DNA of 9,012 nt. Origin: Clostridiales bacterium (GTDB lineage Bacteria; Bacillota; Clostridia; Oscillospirales; Oscillospiraceae). A model generated the notes under the pieces. It did not search any database and was not told the DNA's origin. It saw nothing but the letters and a program-made list of their open reading frames with translations. The number at the start of each line of letters is the position of its first letter. The first letter of the stretch is position 1. Below, piece after piece: positions 1 through 4,815 of this stretch. Made by a program: the position numbers and the translations under genes. The stretch covers positions 1 through 9,012 of the forward strand of contig PITX01000037.1 in assembly GCA_017577345.1 (NCBI GenBank), in the 5' to 3' direction.

Positions 1-585
1 GTCTATAAGATGTACCCCCATGAGCTGTCCGGCGGTATGCGTCAGCGTGTCTGCATCGCGATTGCACTTGCGTGTAATCCGACACTGATCATTGCCGACG
101 AGCCGACGACGGCGCTGGATGTTACCATTCAGGCGCAGATTCTGGATCTGCTCCAGAATCTGAAGAATAAGCTGAACTCCTCAATCATGCTCATTACGCA
201 TGACCTCGGCGTTGTTGCCGGTATGGCCGACTATGTTGTTGTTATGTATGCCGGCCGTGTGATTGAAAAAGGCACATCGGATGACATTTTCCATCACCCC
301 TGTCATCCTTATACCATCGGTCTGATGAAGTCCAAGCCGGTCGTCGGCAAGAAGGTGGAGGAGCTTTACAACATTCCCGGCAGTGTGCCGAACCCTGTCG
401 ATATGCCGAACTACTGTTATTTCCGTGACCGCTGCGAAATGCAGTGCGACCGGTGCAGCGGTGTCTATCCTCCCGAAATCAGGATCAGCGACACCCATGT
501 GGTATCCTGCTACCGTTACTTTGACGAGGGTGAATCACTCGGTTATCCGAAATCTGTGAATGTGGAGGATTTACTCAATGGATGA
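1..585 (+). CDS. oppD: Oligopeptide/dipeptide ABC transporter ATP-binding protein, OppD/DppD type (5' end missing)
   Basis: This is the C-terminal 194 codons of an ATPase that powers peptide import through an Opp/Dpp-type permease at the cytoplasmic face of the membrane. The frame is open from base 1, so the true start, Walker A and Q-loop lie upstream of the window. Visible are the ABC signature LSGGMRQR (25-48), Walker B LIIADEP followed by the D-loop TTALD (85-120), and the switch histidine in ITHDLG (codon 199-201). The C-terminal oligopeptide-transporter extension contains IPGSVPNP and cysteine codons at 415, 433, 445, 454 and 508. The C-x5-C-x6-C-xn-C spacing fits the iron-sulfur-type cysteine set known in this family. 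The next gene overlaps its stop, so the two ATPases are translationally coupled. OppD versus DppD and the exact substrate cannot be decided without the permease and binding-protein genes. Confidence 0.93.
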   Translation, partial: VYKMYPHELSGGMRQRVCIAIALACNPTLIIADEPTTALDVTIQAQILDLLQNLKNKLNSSIMLITHDLGVVAGMADYVVVMYAGRVIEKGTSDDIFHHPCHPYTIGLMKSKPVVGKKVEELYNIPGSVPNPVDMPNYCYFRDRCEMQCDRCSGVYPPEIRISDTHVVSCYRYFDEGESLGYPKSVNVEDLLNG

Positions 586-1630
586 AATCAAGAAAACCAC
601 TGACACGGAAAACAGCGAATACCTGATCGAGGTCAATGACCTTGTGAAATGGTTCCCAATCAAAGCGGGCTTCTTCAAGCGCACTGTCAATAATGTACAG
701 GCTGTTAACGGCATTTCCTTCAAAATCAAGCGCGGCTCTACCATGGGTCTGGTCGGTGAATCCGGCTGTGGAAAATCCACGACCGGCAGAACCCTGCTTC
801 GCCTTCAGAGCAAGACCTCCGGCGAGGTCATATTCGACGGTATCGACATTTTCTCCCTAAGTAAGGAAGAACTGCGCAAGATCCGCCCGAGGATCCAGAT
901 CATTTTCCAGGACCCGTATTCCAGCCTGTCCCCGAGACTGCCGGTCGGCGAGATCATCGGCGAAGCGGTTCGTGAGCATAATATTGTTCCGCCCGAAGAG
1001 TATGATGATTATATTACCCGTGTCATGGAGGTCTGCGGTCTTCCGCCCTACTACAAGAGCCGCTACCCGCATGAATTTTCCGGCGGTCAGCGTCAAAGGA
1101 TCTGTATTGCACGCGCATTGGCTTTGAGCCCTGAATTTATCGTTTGCGACGAGCCGGTTTCCGCACTGGATGTTTCCATTCAGGCGCAGATCATTAACCT
1201 GCTGCGCGATCTGCAGAAACAATTCGGTCTGACTTATCTGTTCATCTCTCATGACCTCTCCGTTGTTGAGCATATCTCCGACACGGTAGGTGTCATGTAT
1301 CTTGGCAACATGGTCGAGTTTGCCGAAACAGAAAAGATTTTCAGCAAGCCGCTGCATCCCTACACGGAAGCACTGTTCTCTGCAATTCCCATTCCGGATC
1401 CCGATTATAAGATGAATCGCGTGATCCTGGAGGGCAGCATTCCTTCGCCTGCAAATCCCCCGTCGGGCTGTAAGTTCCATACGCGCTGCAGCAAGTGCAT
1501 GGAAATCTGCAAGCACTTCCAGCCGGACTTCACTGAGGTCGAGCCGGAGCATTTCTGTGCCTGCCATCTGTACAACTCCGACGAGCGCAATGCAGAGCTG
1601 AAAGCCCAGATGCCCGCACCGGAAAGATAA
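578..1630 (+). CDS. oppF: Oligopeptide/dipeptide ABC transporter ATP-binding protein, OppF/DppF type
   Basis: This is the second ATPase subunit of the peptide importer, 350 residues, a normal length for OppF/DppF. Counting from the ATG at 578: Walker A GESGCGKST (60-68), Q-loop Q111 in FQDPYSSLSP, signature FSGGQRQR (167-174), Walker B FIVCDEP with D-loop SALD (187-198), and switch H225 in ISHD. The C-terminal extension (about 258-332) carries HPYTEAL, PSPANPPSGC and cysteines 298, 304, 311 and 329, with extra ones at 307 and 327. I chose the start at 578 because GTGGAGG lies 9 bases upstream. An in-frame ATG at 560 would add 6 residues but lacks such a site and would put that Shine-Dalgarno inside the gene. 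The gene overlaps the oppD-like stop by 8 bases. It should form the heterodimeric ATPase with that subunit, and no defect is visible. Substrate specificity is not readable from this subunit. Confidence 0.95.
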   Translation: MDEIKKTTDTENSEYLIEVNDLVKWFPIKAGFFKRTVNNVQAVNGISFKIKRGSTMGLVGESGCGKSTTGRTLLRLQSKTSGEVIFDGIDIFSLSKEELRKIRPRIQIIFQDPYSSLSPRLPVGEIIGEAVREHNIVPPEEYDDYITRVMEVCGLPPYYKSRYPHEFSGGQRQRICIARALALSPEFIVCDEPVSALDVSIQAQIINLLRDLQKQFGLTYLFISHDLSVVEHISDTVGVMYLGNMVEFAETEKIFSKPLHPYTEALFSAIPIPDPDYKMNRVILEGSIPSPANPPSGCKFHTRCSKCMEICKHFQPDFTEVEPEHFCACHLYNSDERNAELKAQMPAPER

Positions 1631-1648
1631 TCGGCGAGGAGGACACTT

Positions 1649-1894
1649 ATGAAAAAACGGCGTGAATATGAAGATGACGACGGTCGGCAGATCGTGAACA
1701 TGAATGTCGAGGGAATGCCTTGGTATGTCCCTGAGTCATCATCTTCCGAAGGAAAACAGGATGAGCCGATCAAGCTGACACGCGAAGAAAAGCTCAGCCT
1801 TTACGCCGGTGCTTTCAAAGCGGCATTGCTTGTCATCGTTCTTTTTATCGGTGTATATTTTCTTGTGATATTCTTTTTGACGAAAATTTGGTAA
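1649..1894 (+). CDS. Small single-span membrane protein of unknown function, last gene of the peptide-transporter operon
   Basis: This 81-residue protein is not one I recognise. It begins 18 bases after the oppF-like stop, with AGGAGG (1637-1642) six bases before the ATG, so translation is well supported. The N-terminal 50 residues are highly charged: a basic start (MKKRR), an acidic run, the hydrophobic/aromatic patch GMPWYVPE (22-29), a Ser-rich stretch (30-33), then KLTREEKLS. One strongly hydrophobic segment (about 57-78) is followed by a short TKIW tail. No cleavable signal sequence is visible. The charge distribution suggests a cytoplasmic N-terminus and a C-terminal membrane anchor. 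Position at the end of the operon, just before a terminator, suggests co-expression with the peptide permease, so an accessory or regulatory role is possible but is only inferred from location. Confidence 0.82.
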   Translation: MKKRREYEDDDGRQIVNMNVEGMPWYVPESSSSEGKQDEPIKLTREEKLSLYAGAFKAALLVIVLFIGVYFLVIFFLTKIW

Positions 1895-1916
1895 AATGTC
1901 GGAAGATTCATCATCT

Positions 1917-1948
1917 ATCGGAGCAGGTTTTTTCTGCTCCGATTTTTT
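1917..1948 (+). terminator. Intrinsic terminator of the peptide-transporter operon
   Basis: A perfect 10-bp stem (ATCGGAGCAG at 1917-1926 with CTGCTCCGAT at 1934-1943) encloses a 7-base loop. A run of six T (1943-1948) follows directly. It lies 22 bases after the small-protein stop and separates the operon from the kinase gene. Confidence 0.92.
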
Positions 1949-1959
1949 CGTTCGGGAGA

Positions 1960-1988
1960 TTGCATTTTTCATTGCGATGTATTATAAT
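1960..1988 (+). promoter_or_regulatory. Probable vegetative promoter of the PfkB-family kinase gene
   Basis: A perfect -10 hexamer TATAAT (1983-1988) is preceded at 17-base spacing by TTGCAT (1960-1965), a weak -35. A start near 1995 would give a leader of about 20 bases, with GGAGG (2003-2007) 8 bases before the ATG at 2016. Its place directly after the upstream terminator supports an independent transcription unit. Confidence 0.65.
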
Positions 1989-2015
1989 GAGAAAAAATGA
2001 CTGGAGGCGGCGGAT

Positions 2016-2948
2016 ATGAGCATTGTAGTCATCGGTGCGGTCTTTGTGGATATCAAGGGATATCCTACGAATACCTACATTCCCGGCGGCAGAAATGTCG
2101 GCAGAGTGGAAGAGGTGCACGGCGGCGTCAGCCGTAATATCGTAGAGGACATCGCCAATGTCGAGCTTCGTCCGACCTATATCAGTCTGGTCGATCAGAC
2201 GGCTGTGGGCGATGATGTTCTGAAAAAGCTGCAAAATCATAAGGTCAATACCGACTATATGCGCCGTACCGAAGACGGCATGGGTACTTGGCTTGCAATC
2301 TTCGATAACGACGGTGATGTCATTGCCGCTATTTCCAAGCGTCCCGATCTGCGACCGATCGCAGACATTCTGGACGAAAGCGGCGATGAGATTTTCCAAA
2401 ATGCAGAAAGCATCCTGATTGAGATCGATATGGACAAGGATGTTGTCAAGCGCGTGTTCCAGCTTGCTAAGAAGTATGAAAAGCCGATTTTTGCCGCTGT
2501 AACGAATATGAGCATTGCGGTGGAACGCCGTGACTTCCTGCAGCTGACGGACTGCTTCGCCTGCAACCGCAATGAGGCGGGCATTCTGTTCTCCGAGGAT
2601 TACGAGAGTGTGGAGCCGGAGCAGATGATGGAAATTCTGTCGGAAAAGGTGACAAGAGCCCGTATTCCGCGTATGATCGTTACCCTCGGCGCGGACGGTG
2701 CGGTGTACGCGTCAGCAGACGGGGAGAAGGGCTGGTGCCCGAGTAAAAAGGTCGCCGTCAAAGATACCACCGGTGCCGGTGATGCCTTCTTTGCAGGTGT
2801 TTCCATAGGACTGACCTACGGCAAGTCTTTGGAAGAAGCCTGCGAAATCGGCACGAGGCTGTCTACCTCCGTGATTGTTACCGCGGAGAATGTCTGCCCG
2901 CGGTTTCTTCCCAGCGAGTTCGGGCTGGATATTGAAGTTGAAGAATAA
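2016..2948 (+). CDS. PfkB/ribokinase-family carbohydrate or nucleoside kinase
   Basis: This 310-residue protein has the usual length for the PfkB family, which uses ATP to phosphorylate a hydroxyl of sugars or nucleosides in the cytoplasm. The N-terminus has the ribokinase strand IVVIGAVFVD with D12 at the expected substrate-contact position, then the first family signature in diverged form, GGVSRNI (36-42). A NRNE segment (184-187) corresponds to the family's N-x-x-E metal/phosphate motif. The second PfkB signature is perfect: DTTGAGDAFFAG (250-261), with D256 the expected catalytic base. The GGVSRNI form resembles pseudouridine kinase (PsuK/YeiC) and its relatives more than ribokinase. No pseudouridine glycosidase gene lies in the window, so the substrate stays open. 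GGAGG stands 8 bases before the start. The gene has its own promoter and terminator, so it is probably monocistronic. Confidence 0.9.
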   Translation: MSIVVIGAVFVDIKGYPTNTYIPGGRNVGRVEEVHGGVSRNIVEDIANVELRPTYISLVDQTAVGDDVLKKLQNHKVNTDYMRRTEDGMGTWLAIFDNDGDVIAAISKRPDLRPIADILDESGDEIFQNAESILIEIDMDKDVVKRVFQLAKKYEKPIFAAVTNMSIAVERRDFLQLTDCFACNRNEAGILFSEDYESVEPEQMMEILSEKVTRARIPRMIVTLGADGAVYASADGEKGWCPSKKVAVKDTTGAGDAFFAGVSIGLTYGKSLEEACEIGTRLSTSVIVTAENVCPRFLPSEFGLDIEVEE

Positions 2949-2951
2949 AGC

Positions 2952-2987
2952 ACAGAGGGAAATCCAATCTGATTTCCCTCTGTTTTT
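2952..2987 (+). terminator. Intrinsic terminator after the PfkB-family kinase gene
   Basis: CAGAGGGAAATC (2953-2964) pairs perfectly with GATTTCCCTCTG (2971-2982), extended by an A-T pair, around a 6-base loop. Five T (2983-2987) follow. It begins 4 bases after the kinase stop codon. Confidence 0.93.
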
Positions 2988-3018
2988 GATTAAAATTTAG
3001 AAAGAAAACACAAGGACA

Positions 3019-3042
3019 ATATTGTAAAAAATATTGTAAAAA
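3019..3042 (+). repeat. Perfect 12-bp tandem repeat upstream of the SLH-gene promoter
   Basis: The unit ATATTGTAAAAA occurs twice head to tail (3019-3030 and 3031-3042), ending 4 bases before the -35 hexamer. It could be an A/T-rich upstream element contacted by the RNA polymerase alpha subunit, or paired half-sites for a regulator. The repeat itself is seen directly; either role is inferred. Confidence 0.75.
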
Positions 3043-3046
3043 AAGG

Positions 3047-3074
3047 TTGCAATTTGAAAATTATGTGTTATAAT
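3047..3074 (+). promoter_or_regulatory. Extended -10 promoter of the SLH surface-protein gene
   Basis: TTGCAA (3047-3052) and TATAAT (3069-3074) are spaced by 16 bases, and a TGT (3066-3068) directly before the -10 makes it an extended -10 element. The predicted start is near 3081, leaving a leader of about 70 bases before the ATG at 3151. The preceding A/T-rich tandem repeat would suit a strong promoter, as expected for a surface-layer gene. Confidence 0.75.
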
Positions 3075-3083
3075 CTATTTGTA

Positions 3084-3126
3084 ATGCTGTGTATAGACGA
3101 TTTTTCGGAAAATACATGATTAGCAT
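3084..3126 (+). promoter_or_regulatory. Possible 5'-terminal hairpin in the SLH-gene leader RNA
   Basis: Nested complementary arms are visible: ATGCT (3084-3088) with AGCAT (3122-3126), TGTAT (3090-3094) with ATACA (3112-3116), and a small TTTT-CGG-AAAA tip (3102-3112) that shares one base with the ATACA arm, so the tip and inner arm compete at position 3112. The fold begins within a few bases of the predicted transcription start and leaves the GGAGG (3139-3143) free. A stem at the extreme 5' end would be expected to slow mRNA decay. The pairing is seen; the function is inferred. Confidence 0.4.
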
Positions 3127-3150
3127 AAAACAATTTTTGGAGGATAAGAA

Positions 3151-4692
3151 ATGAAAACTACTCGTATCGTATCGATTTTTCTCGCAGTAGCAATGATTTT
3201 CAGCATGTTTGCATTTGCTGTCAGCGCAGAAGAAACTGCCGGTTTCCCCGACATCAAGGGTCATTGGGCAGAAGAAATCATCAACGATTGGGCTGATCGC
3301 GGCGTTGTCAATGGCTATCCCGACGGCAACTTTGTCCCCGATGGCTCCCTGACCCGTGCGGAGTTTGCACAGATCGTAAAGAATTTGCTTGCTCTGACCG
3401 AGAAGGCGGACAAGGACTTCCCCGATGTCGCCGCAAAGGCTTGGTATTATGATGCTGTTATGTGCGCCGCTAAGGCAGGCGTCATGATCGGTGATGGCAA
3501 GAACTTCAATCCGGATAAGAAGATCACCCGTGAAGAAGCTCTTCTTGCTTATGCCCGTATGCTGGGTATCGGCGATGACGGCAAGGAGCCCGATCTGTCC
3601 AAGTTCTCCGACGGCAAGGATGTTTCCGACTGGGCTCTGAACAGAATCAGTGCTCTTGTCAGAGAGGGCGTTATCGTCGGCAATCCCGACGGAAAGCTCT
3701 ATCCGAAGAAAAACATCACCCGTGCTGAATTCCTGGCAATGATGAGCCAGACCAAGGACGCGGATCACATCCATCACTTCGTTGCAAAAGACGGCTCTTG
3801 CTCCATCTGCTGCAAGACCAAGGACGAAGCCAGAAAGTTCTATCTGGCTGTTTCCTCCAACGATGTCACCGTTGACATGGATGTCTTCAACGACTATTCC
3901 GCAGTCGTTACCGTTCCTGCAAAGGAAGTCAATGCTTCCAATGTTTCTATCACTGCTAAGATGCAGAATGTTGCAAGCCTCGGTGTTTCCTCTGCTCGTG
4001 AGCACACTGTTGAGGTTAAGAACACCGGCATGACCGGAACCCCGAACCTCGGCGATTGGCTCAGCCACGCATTCGATTTTGAGTCCGGCTATGTCAAGGC
4101 TACGATCGACGGCAAGACCTGCGTCTATCATGTCACCGGCGACCAGAACAAGGAACTGGCTACTCTTCGTGCTTCTTCTCTTGACATCTGTGCTACCCGT
4201 GACGCATGGTGGGCACTGACCAGCCATGTCAGCTCCAAGACACAGGAAGTCAGCGACAGTTACATCAACATCGCTAACGGCTCCTTCCTGCAGATCGGCA
4301 AGGAATACCTCTGCTTCGAAATTGAAGAGGATCTCAAGCTGGACAACTTCAATGATATCGCTGCTCTCAAGCAGAACATCCGTGATCATGTTATGCTCAA
4401 GGATGCTGAAGCTGATAAGGATTGGCAGGTCGTTGCTGTTCTGAAGGCCGGCACTGCACTCGCTGTTTCCAACAGCATTGCTGTCCTCGACCAGGATGCA
4501 ACCATTAAGCTGAATAATCTGCCTGCAAAGACCCTCGAAACTCTGCTGTCCGATCTCCGTGCTGCAGATTCCACTTACAGCATGGCATCTCTGCTGATCA
4601 AGGCTGTCAACGATGTGATTGGTGCTGTGAACGGTACGACCGAGGAAGCTCCCGTTGTTGTTGAGATCAGCTTTGCAGCTGTTGAGAATTAA
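3151..4692 (+). CDS. Secreted S-layer-homology (three SLH domains) surface protein with unrecognised C-terminal region
   Basis: This 513-residue exported protein should attach to secondary cell-wall polysaccharide through its SLH domains. A signal peptide (1-26, basic start, hydrophobic core, cleavage after VSA) is followed by three SLH domains at about 32-76, 90-135 and 152-197. Each has the Phe-(P/S)-Asp opening and a TRAE, TREE or TRAE motif (68-71, 126-129, 190-193), residues known in the family to line the polysaccharide-binding grooves. A short His/Cys segment follows: HIHHF (206-210) and CSICC (217-221). Residues about 230-513 are a Lys/Asp/Val-rich, probably beta-rich region with an NGS sequence and a helical stretch near the end. 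I do not recognise a family there. GGAGG lies 7 bases before the start. The gene has its own promoter and terminator and precedes a giant secreted protein. It may be an S-layer component or a wall-bound anchor. Confidence 0.93.
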   Translation: MKTTRIVSIFLAVAMIFSMFAFAVSAEETAGFPDIKGHWAEEIINDWADRGVVNGYPDGNFVPDGSLTRAEFAQIVKNLLALTEKADKDFPDVAAKAWYYDAVMCAAKAGVMIGDGKNFNPDKKITREEALLAYARMLGIGDDGKEPDLSKFSDGKDVSDWALNRISALVREGVIVGNPDGKLYPKKNITRAEFLAMMSQTKDADHIHHFVAKDGSCSICCKTKDEARKFYLAVSSNDVTVDMDVFNDYSAVVTVPAKEVNASNVSITAKMQNVASLGVSSAREHTVEVKNTGMTGTPNLGDWLSHAFDFESGYVKATIDGKTCVYHVTGDQNKELATLRASSLDICATRDAWWALTSHVSSKTQEVSDSYINIANGSFLQIGKEYLCFEIEEDLKLDNFNDIAALKQNIRDHVMLKDAEADKDWQVVAVLKAGTALAVSNSIAVLDQDATIKLNNLPAKTLETLLSDLRAADSTYSMASLLIKAVNDVIGAVNGTTEEAPVVVEISFAAVEN

Positions 4693-4737
4693 TCCGACTC
4701 GCGACTTCTCGTTTAGATCGGATCCCAAAACCTGAAT

Positions 4738-4773
4738 AAACAGGGCAGGGGATGCACCCTGCCCTGTTTTTTT
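4738..4773 (+). terminator. Strong intrinsic terminator between the SLH gene and the giant surface-protein gene
   Basis: CAGGGCAGGG (4741-4750) pairs perfectly with CCCTGCCCTG (4757-4766) around the 6-base loop GATGCA. Three A-T pairs extend the stem, and seven T (4767-4773) follow. It ends only 42 bases before the next start codon. Confidence 0.94.
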
Positions 4774-4795
4774 CAAAAATTTAAGAGGCTATAAC
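4767..4795 (+). promoter_or_regulatory. Weak candidate promoter for the giant surface-protein gene
   Basis: TATAAC (4790-4795) matches the -10 consensus at five of six bases. The position 17 bases upstream is only TTTTTT, overlapping the terminator tail, so there is no proper -35. If used, transcription would start near 4802, inside the Shine-Dalgarno region, which is unusually late. Read-through from the SLH gene is an alternative. Confidence 0.25.
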
Positions 4796-4815
4796 ATATC
4801 GAAAGGATGATATGA

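Noticed and set aside
560..577. Upstream ATG adding 6 residues to the OppF-like ATPase
   Set aside because: No Shine-Dalgarno precedes it, while GTGGAGG is correctly placed for the ATG at 578.
857..1567. Open frame of 236 codons on the - strand
   Set aside because: It is antisense to a clear ABC transporter ATPase and has no domain of its own.
1896..2000. Short + strand frame beginning ATGTCGGAAGATTC and running through the terminator
   Set aside because: It has no ribosome site and contains the full hairpin and T-run of a terminator; the peptide is chance sequence.
4692..4723. 6-bp inverted repeat ATCCGA / TCGGAT just after the SLH-gene stop
   Set aside because: The stem is short with a 20-base loop and no T-run; the real terminator is at 4738-4773.
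3061..4776. Very long open frame (571 codons) on the - strand opposite the SLH gene
   Set aside because: It lies wholly opposite a gene with clear SLH domains, signal peptide, promoter, ribosome site and terminator. Its translation has no recognisable domain, and it begins in the terminator. It reflects strong codon bias in the sense gene.
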